From positions 4,052,501 through 4,116,500 of the forward strand of contig NZ_CP046052.1 of assembly GCF_004802635.2 (NCBI RefSeq): a stretch of DNA of 64,000 nucleotides. The letters run 5' to 3'. The notes beneath the pieces are model-generated. The model was given only the letters and a program-made list of their open reading frames with translations. It made no database searches and had not been told where the DNA came from. The DNA comes from Methylocystis heyeri. GTDB lineage: Bacteria; Pseudomonadota; Alphaproteobacteria; Rhizobiales; Beijerinckiaceae. Position numbers and translations under genes: made by a program. Positions 37,281 to 46,010 of this stretch are shown one piece after another. Numbering within the stretch: the stretch's first letter is position 1; every line of letters starts with the position of its first letter.

Positions 37281-39157
37281 GGGGCCTCCTTCCACCATGT
37301 GTCGAGAGTCGCGTTGAAGATGGGCGTGGCGTAGCGCGGGAGGCGGTCGGGCCGTTTCAGATCCGAGCCATGCGCGATCCATTGGTTCCGGGAATGATAA
37401 AAGGGGACGATATAGAAGCCCGACAACAGCACCCGATCGAAGGCCCGAACGGCGGTCACGAAGTCGTCCCGGCTTTTCGCCGAGAGCAGGGCGACGATCA
37501 TGGCGTCGATCGCCGGGGAAGAAGCGCCGGCGAGATTATAGGACGCTTCCTGCATCGCGCTCGCCGAGCCCCAGCGCATGCGCTGCTCGTTGCCGGGCGA
37601 CGCCGAGGCGATCCATTGGCCTGGCATCATGTCGAAGTCGAACTTCTGCCTCCGCCGCTGATACTGCACCTCGTCCACGAGCCGCACGCGAGCGTCGACC
37701 CCGATGCGTCTCAGCGAGCCGGCGTAGTTGAGCGCCAGCCGCTCCTCGCTGCGGTCCTTGACCATGATCTCGAAGGCGACGGGAACGCCGTCCTTTTGCA
37801 GCACGTCGCCCTCGAGTCGGTAGCCGGCGTCGTTCAGCAGGGCGAGCGCCTTTTTGGCCATTTCGCGGTCGCGGCCGGTGCCGTCGCTGACGGGCGGGCG
37901 CCAGCGGCCTTCCATGACGTCTTCGCGCACGGCGCCGGGGAAAGGGGCCAGCAGGGCGCGTTCGCCGGCGCTGGCGGGGCGCCCGGAAGAGGAAAGCTCG
38001 GACTGGTCGAAGAAGCTCTTCGTGCGGGTATAGAGCCCCGCATAAAGATTGGCGTTGATCCATTCGAAGTCGAACATCATGCCCAGCGCCTCGCGCAGGC
38101 GTATGTCCTGGAACAGCGGGCGCCGCAGATTGAACGCCAGGCCCTCCATGCCCTTGGGGCTGTCGTTGTGCAGTTCCTCCCGCACGACCTTGCCGTCACG
38201 GGCGGCGGGGAAATCATAGCCGCCGGCCCAGCGGGTCGTGCTGGTTTCCTCGCGATAGTCGACCAGTCCAGCCTTGAAGGCCTCGAACAGGGCGTTGCCG
38301 TCGCGGAAATATTCGATGTCGATCTCGTCGAAATTGTAAAGGCCGCGCTGGCTCGGAACGTCCCGGCCCCAATAGTTCGGATCGCGCCGCAGGAGGAGGC
38401 TGGCCCCCGGCTTGACCTCGGCGACCACATAGGGGCCCGAGCCGAGCGGTTTCGCCAGGGTCGCCTCCTGAAAACGATCGACGTCGATCGCATGTTTCGG
38501 CAGCACCGGCATCAGCGCGAGAATGAGCGGCAGTTCGCGATCGCCGACGCCGGAAATATCGTAGCGGACGGTCGATCCGTCGGGGGCGTCGATGGATTTG
38601 ACGAGGGAATAGGCGATGCGCTGCTGAGGACGGCCTTTGGTCTTGAGGAGATCGAAAGTGAAAAGCACATCCGCCGAGGTCAAAGGCGCGCCGTCCGAGA
38701 AATGCGCGCGCGGATCGAGATGAAAGACGACGCGCGTGCGCGCCGGATCGACCTCTACGGATTTTGCGATCAAGGGATAGAAGGTGAAAGCTTCGTCCTG
38801 GGAGCGCGCCATCAGGGTCTGGAAGACATTGCCGACCAGGCCCTGCGCGGTCGATCCCGCCTTGACGTTGAAGGGATTGAGGCTGTCGAACGCCCCGGCG
38901 AGCCCGACGCGCAGCCGGCCCCCTTTTTTTGCGGCCGGATCGGCGTAAGGGAAATGATCGAAATCGGGCGGAAGCGCCGGCTCGCCATGCATCGCGACGC
39001 CGTGGGTCGGCTCCTGCGCCGCGATCCGGCGCGGTTGGGCCGGAGGCGTCTCCGCCCTGCCGGCGAAAGGCGAAAGAACGGCCAGGGCGACCGTCATGAC
39101 GACGACCGGCCCCGTTGCGCGCGCCAGCATGAAGCGTCGAATCATTTCTTTCGTCAT
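37277..39157 (-). CDS. Family 5 extracellular solute-binding protein (YejA-like)
   Basis: A protein of about 626 residues with an N-terminal signal sequence (MIRRFMLARATGPVVVMTVAL...GRA). It is the oligopeptide/microcin-type ABC binding protein of the YejA group: AKKGGRLRVGLAGAFDSLNPF, LARSEFFHL-like RVVFHLDPRAHFSDGAPLTSADV and SGPYVVAEV. The start is uncertain between MTKEM (used), MIRRF four codons in, and MEYGR upstream. No permease genes follow; instead it is translationally coupled to the AMP-ligase-like gene. Confidence 0.88.
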   Translation of the reverse strand: MTKEMIRRFMLARATGPVVVMTVALAVLSPFAGRAETPPAQPRRIAAQEPTHGVAMHGEPALPPDFDHFPYADPAAKKGGRLRVGLAGAFDSLNPFNVKAGSTAQGLVGNVFQTLMARSQDEAFTFYPLIAKSVEVDPARTRVVFHLDPRAHFSDGAPLTSADVLFTFDLLKTKGRPQQRIAYSLVKSIDAPDGSTVRYDISGVGDRELPLILALMPVLPKHAIDVDRFQEATLAKPLGSGPYVVAEVKPGASLLLRRDPNYWGRDVPSQRGLYNFDEIDIEYFRDGNALFEAFKAGLVDYREETSTTRWAGGYDFPAARDGKVVREELHNDSPKGMEGLAFNLRRPLFQDIRLREALGMMFDFEWINANLYAGLYTRTKSFFDQSELSSSGRPASAGERALLAPFPGAVREDVMEGRWRPPVSDGTGRDREMAKKALALLNDAGYRLEGDVLQKDGVPVAFEIMVKDRSEERLALNYAGSLRRIGVDARVRLVDEVQYQRRRQKFDFDMMPGQWIASASPGNEQRMRWGSASAMQEASYNLAGASSPAIDAMIVALLSAKSRDDFVTAVRAFDRVLLSGFYIVPFYHSRNQWIAHGSDLKRPDRLPRYATPIFNATLDTWWKEAP

Positions 39158-39557
39158 CCCTCGACCATATTCCATGCGCGCGGCGCATAAAGCTTTGCGC
39201 CGGGCCGCGGCCGGTTTTTTCTCTTTGGCGGGGGATAGCGGCGGTTTTTTTCCGAAGTTCGAGCGAAACCTTGGAGTTCGGCGGCTACCGTCTGGAATTT
39301 GCCTTGCCGACCATGTAAGAGCGGTCCCGTGAGCTTGTCTCCGGACCGTGAGGGAAGGTGGTGGTTCGGCGCGCGCCGAAATTGCGCAGGCGTTCTTCTG
39401 CGGCAATTTCGACGAAAATCCATTCCGCGCACAGCTTGCCGATCGCGCGGGCAGCGCATCGCCGGACGAATTTGGTCGCCATCCACGGCGCCGCGGCTTC
39501 CAGCCGTCCGCCGGGGATGCCGTGATGCAAACTAGAAGACAGTCGAAAGGGACTCCG
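39158..39557. other. Divergent intergenic region (SBP/ialB)
   Basis: About 400 bases with no supported gene. It holds the start regions of both divergent genes and a short CGGTCC/GGACCG inverted repeat near 39312-39346. No clear promoter elements were recognised. Confidence 0.5.
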
Positions 39558-40271
39558 ATGTCGAAGAATTTCGTGCGGTTCGGCGCTTTCGCCGCCGCTC
39601 TGCTGGCCGGCGGGCCGGTTCTCGCCCAGCAGGCCCAGACGCCGGCGCCCGCCGCCGGGGCGGCCCAGCAACAGCAGGGGCAACAGCCGCAGGGACCGGT
39701 CAAGGCCGACCTCGTGCCGGTCCAGCCCGACTGGACCAAGGTCTGCGGCAGCGACCCCCAGACCAAGAAGGAAGTTTGCTACACCACGCGCGACTTCGGC
39801 ATCCAGGCCGACCAGCCCATTCTGGCGCTCGCCGTATATGACCCCAAGGGCGCGGATCAGAGGATCGTCCGCCTCCTGCTGCCGCCGGGCCTGTTGCTGA
39901 AGCCGGGCTTCCGCTTCGCCGTGGACAAGAACCCGCAGGAAGCCGGCGCCTTCGAGATCTGCTTCCCCAACGGCTGCTTCGCGGAAGCCAAGGTCAAGCC
40001 CGCGGTCGTCGACGGCATGAAGAAGGGCGACAAGCTCACCGTCATCGTCAAGAACCAGGTCAACAACGAAGTGACCTTCCTTCTGCCGCTGTCGGGTTTC
40101 GGCAAGTCCTTCGACGGCCCGGCGGTCGACCCCAAGGTCCTGGAAGAGCAGCAGAAGAAGCTCCAGGACGAACTGCAGAAGAAGGCCGAGGAAGAGCGCA
40201 AGAAGCTGGAGAGCAAGAACGGCTCTTCGGCGGCTCCGGCTCCCGCCGCGGCGAAACCCGCCGGGAAGTAA
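39558..40271 (+). CDS. Invasion-associated locus B (IalB) family protein
   Basis: A 237-residue exported protein. After the signal peptide (MSKNFVRFGAFAAALLAGGPVLA) comes a Gln/Ala/Pro-rich linker, then an IalB domain (QPDWTKVCGSDPQTKKEVCYTTRDFG, FEICFPNGCFAEA) with paired cysteines that probably form disulfides. The C-terminal 45 residues are a charged predicted coiled coil followed by an Ala/Pro tail. IalB proteins are widespread in Rhizobiales and not limited to pathogens; role unknown. The start has AAAGGGAC upstream. Confidence 0.88.
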   Translation: MSKNFVRFGAFAAALLAGGPVLAQQAQTPAPAAGAAQQQQGQQPQGPVKADLVPVQPDWTKVCGSDPQTKKEVCYTTRDFGIQADQPILALAVYDPKGADQRIVRLLLPPGLLLKPGFRFAVDKNPQEAGAFEICFPNGCFAEAKVKPAVVDGMKKGDKLTVIVKNQVNNEVTFLLPLSGFGKSFDGPAVDPKVLEEQQKKLQDELQKKAEEERKKLESKNGSSAAPAPAAAKPAGK

Positions 40272-40283
40272 TCTCGCCAAATC

Positions 40284-40340
40284 GCCCCTCGTGCTTCGAG
40301 ACGCCTGCTTCGCAGGCTCCTCGGCATGAGGGGCTTTTCT
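40284..40340 (+). terminator. Rho-independent terminator after ialB
   Basis: GCCCCTC at 40284 pairs with GAGGGGC at 40328, with an inner GCCTGCTTCGCAGGC hairpin. It is followed immediately by TTTTCTTCTCTT. It starts 12 bases after the ialB stop. The same sequence also resembles a common dispersed palindrome. Confidence 0.8.
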
Positions 40341-40912
40341 TCTCTTGTCGGCTGCTCAGGCCCCATCCCGGCAAGTGGGCCTGGCGCGCATCCCGCAAGA
40401 GGAGGCCCGTCTCATACGGCTTCCGCGAGATCGCTTCGCGATCCGCAGAAGCGACCGCCGCAAAAATCACCGATCGGCATCGATGTGTGCGGCGAACGAA
40501 TAGGAAATGCCGCTCCAGTCGAGCGGATTTCGTATCGGAGATTGGTCGCAGACTGAACGCCCGGAGTTGTCGCGGGCGTTTTTTGCGCGGCGTTCATATA
40601 GGCTTGATGCCTGCTGTCGCGTGAAGAAATTCACGGCGCAACGTCGATCGCTTCACCGCAACCTTATGATGCCGGAGCGACATCTCATCGACGGGATGGC
40701 GCCCATCCGGTTCCGAAAATCAGTGAAGGCAGGGCGATCGGGTGATGGGCTATTACCCTACCCTCGAGGGGGAGGGGCGCCGCGAAGCGGCGGGGTGGGG
40801 TGGTTTTCCGCCCTATTTTGCGCCTTTTACCCCCCCACCCGGTCGGCTTCGCCGCCAAGGGGAGGTATTCGCCCCGCATCGAAAGGTTCCGTCCTTCACT
40901 CCGAATGCCCTG
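40341..40912. other. Long repeat-bearing intergenic region
   Basis: About 570 bases without a gene. It contains the long family D repeat (40414-40535) and, at about 40740-40885, a GC/AT-alternating stretch with TACCCTCGAGGGGGAGGGG and CCCCCCACCC blocks that looks like another inverted dispersed repeat. Nothing else was recognised. Confidence 0.6.
40414..40535. repeat. Dispersed repeat family D, long copy 1
   Basis: A 122-base element nearly identical to 45265-45386. Shared blocks include GATCCGCAGAAGCGACCGCC, GCAAAAATCACCGATCGGCA and the palindromic CCGCTCCAGTCGAGCGG core near the right end. A short inverted copy of that right end lies at 12852-12891. Confidence 0.85.
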
Positions 40913-41245
40913 TCAGTGAAGGTTGGCCGTCTTGACCCGGTAGCCGCCGTCGTCGGAGCGGATGAAAGTTTCGTCGACCTGGGGATGGCGCACCGGGTCT
41001 CCCGAAGTGTCGGCCACCAGATTCTGCTCCGAGACATAAGCCAGATATTCGGTGTCGGCGTTTTCCGCGAAGAGGTGATAGAAGGGCTGGTCCTTGCGCG
41101 GCCGGACTTCCTCGGGGATGGACAGCCACCACTCCTCGGTGTTCGAGAATTCGGGGTCGACATCATAGATCACGCCGCGAAAGGGATAGACGCGGTGCTT
41201 GACGACCTGGCCGATCGTGAATTTTGCGACGCTCTCTCTGGGCAT
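40913..41245 (-). CDS. hspQ: Heat shock protein HspQ
   Basis: A 110-residue HspQ/YccV-type protein (hemimethylated-DNA-binding fold). The core KFTIGQVVKHRVYPFRGVIYDVDPEF and EEWWLSIPEEVRPRKDQPFYHLFAEN is diagnostic. HspQ is a heat-shock protein that modulates Lon proteolysis in enterobacteria. Nothing links it functionally to the neighbouring cobalamin gene. Confidence 0.93.
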   Translation of the reverse strand: MPRESVAKFTIGQVVKHRVYPFRGVIYDVDPEFSNTEEWWLSIPEEVRPRKDQPFYHLFAENADTEYLAYVSEQNLVADTSGDPVRHPQVDETFIRSDDGGYRVKTANLH

Positions 41246-41359
41246 TACTCTCGACGCCGTTAACTGACTATTACTGCATCAAATTGGTAACCCGCGCCGC
41301 GCAAGTCGTCAATCAGCGCATGACAGCCCTTGGTCCGAGGCCGCCTCCGAAGCGCTTTT

Positions 41360-41938
41360 TCAGCGGGTCGCGCCCGGCTTCCAGAGAACGTCGCCTTTTT
41401 CCCGGTTTACGTACCGGGACGCCACAAAAAGGAAATCGGACAGGCGATTGACGTAGGCGAGGGCGGCAGGCTCGACGAACTCGCCTTCCATATTGGCGAG
41501 CGTCACCATCACCCGCTCGGCGCGCCGGGCTATGGTGCGCGCCAGATGAAGATGCGCCGCCGCGGCGGTCCCGCCCGGAAGCACGAAAGACTTGAGCGGC
41601 GCGAGCGGCCGGTTCAATTCGTCGATCTCGCGCTCGATCCGGTCGATCTGAGATTGCACGATCGAAAGCTTCGCTCCCGGTTCGGCAGGCTCTTTCGCCG
41701 GCGTGGCGAGTTCCGCCCCGAGGTCGAACAACTCGTTTTGAATGCGCTCCAGCATCGCGTCGAGACCCCGGTCTTGCGGCTCGACGGCGAGTCGGGCGAG
41801 CCCGATGGCGGCGTTGGTTTCGTCGACGGCGCCGTAGGCCTCGACGCGAATGTCGTCCTTGCGCCGCCGCGCGCCGCCGATGAGGGAGGTCGCGCCTGCG
41901 TCGCCGCCGCGCGTGTAGATTTTATCGAGACGGACCAT
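41360..41938 (-). CDS. pduO: Cob(I)alamin adenosyltransferase, PduO-type
   Basis: A 192-residue PduO-type ATP:corrinoid adenosyltransferase that forms adenosylcobalamin. The N-terminal ATP-binding IYTRGGDAGATSLIGG and the YGAVDETNAAIG and EFVLPGGT-like KSFVLPGG segments are typical. A GGAAAGA ribosome binding site precedes the ATG. It would supply cofactor for methylmalonyl-CoA mutase, consistent with mce elsewhere in the window. It follows the HIG1-type gene; the usual etfBA neighbours are absent. Confidence 0.94.
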   Translation of the reverse strand: MVRLDKIYTRGGDAGATSLIGGARRRKDDIRVEAYGAVDETNAAIGLARLAVEPQDRGLDAMLERIQNELFDLGAELATPAKEPAEPGAKLSIVQSQIDRIEREIDELNRPLAPLKSFVLPGGTAAAAHLHLARTIARRAERVMVTLANMEGEFVEPAALAYVNRLSDFLFVASRYVNREKGDVLWKPGATR

Positions 41939-42011
41939 TTTCGTCTTTCCGGCCGGAGTTTTTTGATTTTTGGGACTGGCCGTTTTTCCGGTCGATCGAC
42001 CGCAATCGGCG

Positions 42012-42200
42012 CTAATGGCGGAAGTAGAGGATGCCCATGACGATGAGCAGCGCCAGGAACTGCAATCCGACGCGCCAGCGCATCAGAATCTGGGATCTCT
42101 CCAGGCTGCCGCCGCGAATCATATTCACGACGCCCGCGATCAGCACCAGCGCCACGGCCGCCAGCGCGCCGATCAGGAGAATATTGGAAAACTGCATCAT
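42012..42200 (-). CDS. Twin transmembrane (HIG1-type) small protein
   Basis: A 62-residue protein with two transmembrane helices (about residues 5-23 and 43-58) separated by RGGSLERSQILMRWRVGLQ, the HIG1-domain pattern. In alphaproteobacteria it regularly precedes the PduO-type adenosyltransferase gene. HIG1 proteins associate with cytochrome oxidase in mitochondria, but the bacterial role is unclear. The start is supported by GAGG upstream; the longer open frame is not. Confidence 0.85.
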   Translation of the reverse strand: MMQFSNILLIGALAAVALVLIAGVVNMIRGGSLERSQILMRWRVGLQFLALLIVMGILYFRH

Positions 42201-42560
42201 TGAGGCGCCCTCGCCGGGGAAAAATGCTCGCTCGTGAGTACTGCGCCGGCGGTCGGGCCGCAACACCGAAAGGGCGCCCCTCGATGTCGCAGCGAAGCAG
42301 AGCCCGAGAAACGGTCGGTTTCTGGCGAGGGGCCGACTTCAGTCGCCGCGCGCGCCATAGGCCCGGCTCTTGCTTTATCGCTTTGGCGACCTCGGCGCCG
42401 CCGAACTATTGGTTCAAATTGTGACGCTCGTGTGTCGCCTTGAGATCAGTTGGAACAGTTTTAATCTACAGTCTGGAATATATCCAATATACGTAGATTC
42501 AAATTGGCCAAATCTGTGGCCGTGCTATGAATTGATTATAGTATCTATTAAAGGATAACT
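42201..42560. other. Intergenic region upstream of the multicopper oxidase
   Basis: A 360-base divergent spacer, markedly AT-rich from 42420 on. No gene is supported. The AT-rich part holds the inverted repeat annotated at 42463 and probably the oxidase promoter. Confidence 0.55.
42463..42499. promoter_or_regulatory. Inverted repeat upstream of the multicopper oxidase
   Basis: AATCTAC (42463-42469) and GTAGATT (42493-42499) form a perfect 7-base inverted repeat with a 23-base AT-rich spacer. It lies about 65 bases before the oxidase start. It could be an operator for a dimeric regulator. Identity of the regulator is unknown. Confidence 0.35.
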
Positions 42561-42563
42561 GTG

Positions 42564-44741
42564 ATGGTTCTTAGGTATGCCCATATGGCGGGCGTCGGCT
42601 GGCGCGCGTTGGCTATGACGATGGTTTTGGGAGTCCTGATCAATTCGGCCCCCGGCCATGCCGCCGATCTCGCGGAGCCGCCCGTCTTCAAGAGTTCCGG
42701 CGGCGTTCTCGACATCATGGTGATCGCACAGGCGACGCCGGTGAGTTCGCTCGACATTTCAGGGCCCCAGCCGGTGGGCTGGATCTATACGGTCTGCCCG
42801 AGACCCGCCCCCGGAACGACTTGTCCTGCAAACGCCGATACGGTCAGCCCCTATGGCGGGGTGCGGCTTGCTCTCCAGCCGGGCGACAGGCTGAAAATCA
42901 GATTCGTGAACAACCTGCCGTCCGTGCCGCCGGACTCGCTCGACCGCATCCACGACGATCCGCTGCTCGCGCTCAATCCCTCCAATCTGCATACGCACGG
43001 CCTGATCGTCGCGCCCGCGCCCAACTCCGCGCCGCCGCCCCGCGTGCCGGTTTATGGAGACTTCATCTTCACCAGCGTGTTCAATCCGGCCAATGGCAAT
43101 CCGGCGGCCTACGATCCCGGCGCTTTCACCAAGATTCATGCCCATGGCGACGTGGTCTCGACCGGCGCGGTCGATTACGACATCCAGATTCCCGCCAATC
43201 ATCCGTCGGGGGCCTATTGGTTCCATCCGCACATGCATGGGCTGGCGTTGAACCAGCTCTCGGCGGGCCTCTCGGGCATCATAAGCATCGGCAATGTCGC
43301 GAATTACGCCTGCGCCGACGAGTCGTGCCGCCATCCCGTGCCGGAGTCGGCGGTTCGCCACCTGATCCTGAAGGATATGCAGGTGCTGGCGGACAACACC
43401 GGATTCTTTCAGGAGGACCCCGATTTCTGCGCCAATCAGGCGTCCGACGCGCCGCTCGGCGAAGGCGTGTGCCCGGGAGACCCTTCCGCCTATGCCGGCG
43501 GCCAATGGTTCTTCACCCTCAATGGCCAGCGTTATCCCAAAATCCCTGTCGCGACCGCCGATGGCGAAGTCTGGAGATTCACCAACGCTTCCGGCAGCGC
43601 CAGTTATGATCTGCGTCTTATCGACGACCAGACCCAACTGCCCATGGCGGTTCAGATTCTATCCATCGACGGAGTTGCGCTCAGTTTTCCTTCGGGCGCG
43701 ACAGCCGACCAGATGGTCGAGATCGGCGGCAATCGCCTCAGGCTGGCGCCCTGCGGCGCGGCGAGTGGGGCGGCGCCGGGAGCGCTATCGGCGGTGAGCG
43801 TAGCCCCCGCTTTGTCGCCTTTTTCGGCCGCCCCGGTCTGTGCGACCGAGATCGTGATGATGCCGGCGACCAGAGTGGAAACCTATGTCGTCTACCGTGA
43901 CGCTCGCAACAGAATCGCGTCGGCGCCGGAAAAAGCGACCGCCACTCTGCTCTCGGCCGGAATAAGCACGGGGCCCGGCGGCGACAGCTGGCCGGCGGTG
44001 AAACTCGCGAAAGTGGTCTTTCCGAAAGGCCGGTCGCAGGCGGTCTCGGAGGCGCTCCATCTGAAGGCGCAACCTTCGCCGGAGACGGTGTCGGCTCCGC
44101 TCGCGAGCGCTGCGGTCCTGCGTGGGCCGTCCTTCTCCTGCCAGCCGCTGGCCGCAGGACATCATCGCCGGATCTATTTCGGCAATCCCAATGTCCCCGA
44201 CGGAACGGGCCCGGGCTCGGATCAATATGGCGAGGCCATTTTCGGCCTCGGCTATGAGGAGATCGACGAGCACGGCCAGCCCGTTCCGAACACTTTCCAG
44301 GACTTCAAACGATTCGATCCCGCCGATACTCTCTGTGTCAGGATCAACCCCGGCGAGACCTCGGTCACGGAAACCTGGGAGCTGTATAACCTCGCGACCG
44401 AGCTGCACAACTTTCATATCCACCAGACCAAGTTCCGCAGAATCGATCCTGCGGCGACGATGGACGGGCCCTTGAACCCGGCAAGCAGGCATGCGGGCGT
44501 CTGGGAAGATACTGTTCCGCTCCCGGTGGCTGAACCGGGGCCCGGTTCGCAGCCGGCGCTCGATCCCGAGGCGACTTCCTGCACGATCGCGGATTTCAAG
44601 GCGGGTCGTTGCACGGCGACGCCGATCTATGTGAGCATCCCCTTCACGCAACCTGGGACGTTTGTCTTTCACTGTCATATTCTCGAGCACGAGGATGGCG
44701 GAATGATGCGGGCCGTCCGGGTTGCGCCGGCTTCCAACTGA
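42564..44741 (+). CDS. Exported multicopper oxidase
   Basis: A 725-residue multicopper oxidase with a signal peptide ending near PGHAA. All four copper motifs are intact: H143-T-H145-G, H221-P-H223-M-H225-G, H615-NF-H618-I-H620, and H703-C704-H705 with H709 and M714. C704, H709 and M714 would form the type 1 site. It is longer than CueO/CopA (about 500-600 residues) because of inserts at about 400-520. Candidate substrates are Cu(I), Mn(II), Fe(II) or phenolics. A GTG one codon upstream is an alternative start; AAGGA precedes both. Confidence 0.93.
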   Translation: MVLRYAHMAGVGWRALAMTMVLGVLINSAPGHAADLAEPPVFKSSGGVLDIMVIAQATPVSSLDISGPQPVGWIYTVCPRPAPGTTCPANADTVSPYGGVRLALQPGDRLKIRFVNNLPSVPPDSLDRIHDDPLLALNPSNLHTHGLIVAPAPNSAPPPRVPVYGDFIFTSVFNPANGNPAAYDPGAFTKIHAHGDVVSTGAVDYDIQIPANHPSGAYWFHPHMHGLALNQLSAGLSGIISIGNVANYACADESCRHPVPESAVRHLILKDMQVLADNTGFFQEDPDFCANQASDAPLGEGVCPGDPSAYAGGQWFFTLNGQRYPKIPVATADGEVWRFTNASGSASYDLRLIDDQTQLPMAVQILSIDGVALSFPSGATADQMVEIGGNRLRLAPCGAASGAAPGALSAVSVAPALSPFSAAPVCATEIVMMPATRVETYVVYRDARNRIASAPEKATATLLSAGISTGPGGDSWPAVKLAKVVFPKGRSQAVSEALHLKAQPSPETVSAPLASAAVLRGPSFSCQPLAAGHHRRIYFGNPNVPDGTGPGSDQYGEAIFGLGYEEIDEHGQPVPNTFQDFKRFDPADTLCVRINPGETSVTETWELYNLATELHNFHIHQTKFRRIDPAATMDGPLNPASRHAGVWEDTVPLPVAEPGPGSQPALDPEATSCTIADFKAGRCTATPIYVSIPFTQPGTFVFHCHILEHEDGGMMRAVRVAPASN

Positions 44742-44766
44742 CGCGAACCACAGCAGGGAGGCGAGC

Positions 44767-45111
44767 GTGTTGCGTCTTTTTCCGGCCCTGGCGGTCATTG
44801 CGCTCGCCGTGGTCGCTCTTTACCAAAGGAATCAGGCGTCGCTACGCCTGCGCGGCGAACCGACGGTCGCCGATCTGCAGATCGCTTACGATGCGGAGGT
44901 TTCGAGCGGCGAGGACGCACTGCACGACAAAAATCTGAAAATCGTCGGGGCGCAATGCGCCGCCGAGAGCGGCGAGGCGTTTTCCTGCCAGGTCGGTTTC
45001 GTCAAGACGGACGAGGAATCCGAGCGGATCTATCTCGACGCCGCTCTCGTTCAACGTAAGAACGAGGGCGGCTGGAAGCTGTTGCGTGGTCTGTGCCGCC
45101 GGCTGCTGTAG
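44767..45111 (+). CDS. Small membrane-anchored hypothetical protein
   Basis: A 114-residue protein with an N-terminal hydrophobic anchor (LFPALAVIALAVVALY) and an exported domain containing three cysteines (GAQCAAESGEAFSCQVGF and a C-terminal LCRRLL). The GTG start is chosen for its GGGAGG ribosome binding site five bases away. It follows the multicopper oxidase by 25 bases and is probably cotranscribed. No family recognised. Confidence 0.65.
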   Translation: MLRLFPALAVIALAVVALYQRNQASLRLRGEPTVADLQIAYDAEVSSGEDALHDKNLKIVGAQCAAESGEAFSCQVGFVKTDEESERIYLDAALVQRKNEGGWKLLRGLCRRLL

Positions 45112-45264
45112 TTCCCCGACTAAAGCTTGCGGCGCAGCGGTTCCTCCAAAAGCGCGAAGCGGCCGGGATAAGGACACGCCCGCTCCACACCGCGGGTTCG
45201 GGCCGACACGTTGGCCCGAATTGAATTGTATGGGCGGTCGGATCTCGCGCCAGATCGAGCATAT

Positions 45265-45386
45265 GATGCGGCTTCCGAGAAATCGCTGCGCGATCCGCAG
45301 AAGCGACCGCCGCAAAAATCACCGATCGGCACAGATTTTTGCGCGAACGAATACGAAACGCCGCTCCAATCGAGCGGATTTCGGAT
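45265..45386. repeat. Dispersed repeat family D, long copy 2
   Basis: A 122-base element that aligns end to end with 40414-40535, with scattered substitutions. Conserved blocks are CGCGATCCGCAGAAGCGACC, CAAAAATCACCGATCGGCA and the terminal CCGCTCCAATCGAGCGG palindrome. Confidence 0.85.
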
Positions 45387-45435
45387 GAGGCGCATCGACC
45401 GCAAAAGCCGGGCGGCTCTCGCGTTCATTGGGTTT

Positions 45436-45472
45436 AGAGCGCGCTCGGTTCAAACGCAGTCGAACGCGCTCC
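45436..45472. repeat. Palindromic dispersed repeat, family C copy 3
   Basis: AGAGCGCGCTCGGTTCAA facing GTCGAACGCGCTC. This is the most complete of the three family C copies. It lies 15 bases from a family B element. Confidence 0.7.
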
Positions 45473-45486
45473 AAACCTCATTGACG

Positions 45487-45534
45487 GAGCATGTTCTTTT
45501 CCAAAAGCCGCTTCGCAGTTTTGGGAACATGCTC
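45487..45534. repeat. Palindromic dispersed repeat, family B copy 1
   Basis: GAGCATGTTC and CCAAAA pair with TTTTGG and GAACATGCTC around a CGCTTCGC centre. It touches the stop codon of the transposase remnant on the minus strand, so it could act as a terminator hairpin there. Copy 2 is at 49316-49364. Confidence 0.75.
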
Positions 45535-46010
45535 TAGCGGCGTTCGGCCTGCATCAGGACGTCGTGCAGCCGGGACTTGATGGTTCGCCAATTGGGGGGC
45601 GGCAGCCGTTCCTCGCGGCAGCGACGGCCGATTTCCTGGACCAGTTCGCTGAATTTCGGCCGCAGAGGCCTCAGGTAGAACGAACGAATGGCGTCGTGAA
45701 TCAGGAACTCCCGCTTGGGATCCAGAACCCGGGCCCCTTTGGGGCGGCCCACAGGCCTGGTCGAAGGAGCGATCACCGCGCCGCACGTCCGGAAAGTCTT
45801 GATCATGCGGTATGCGGTGGCGCGGCTGACGCCCAGATCCTTCTTCAACTCCTCAATGGCCTGCTGGGAGAGCTTGCCCTCATTACGCCCTAGCAAAGCG
45901 CGAACGGCTGCTTCGCGCTTTTGCTGGAGCTGAACACGGGGATTGGAGAGATCGTTTTCGCGCATCTTTGATATTACTTGCCTGAGGTTATCGATGTAGT
46001 TGAGGCGCAA
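45534..46010 (-). pseudogene. Truncated TnsB/Mu-type transposase (N-terminal HTH only)
   Basis: An open frame of 158 residues (a later ATG gives 143). It has a helix-turn-helix segment (QQAIEELKKDLGVSRATAYR) and then VGRPKGARVLDPKREFLIHD, FYLRPLRPKFSELVQEIGRR and PPNWRTIKSRL. This is the layout of the N-terminal DNA-binding part of Mu/TnsB-type transposases, which normally continue into a DDE domain of several hundred residues. Here the frame ends at once in a dispersed repeat. It may be a relic, or a short protein reused as a DNA-binding regulator. Confidence 0.65.

Larger units (their letters stand above)
45112..45533. other. Repeat-dense intergenic region
   Basis: About 420 bases packed with dispersed repeats: family D copy 2 (45265-45386), family C copy 3 (45436-45472) and family B copy 1 (45487-45534). 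No gene is supported. Confidence 0.75.

Noticed and set aside
40284-40340. Interpretation of the ialB 3' hairpin as only a dispersed repeat
   Set aside because: The stem followed by a T-rich tract right after the stop is best explained as a terminator, even if repeat-derived.
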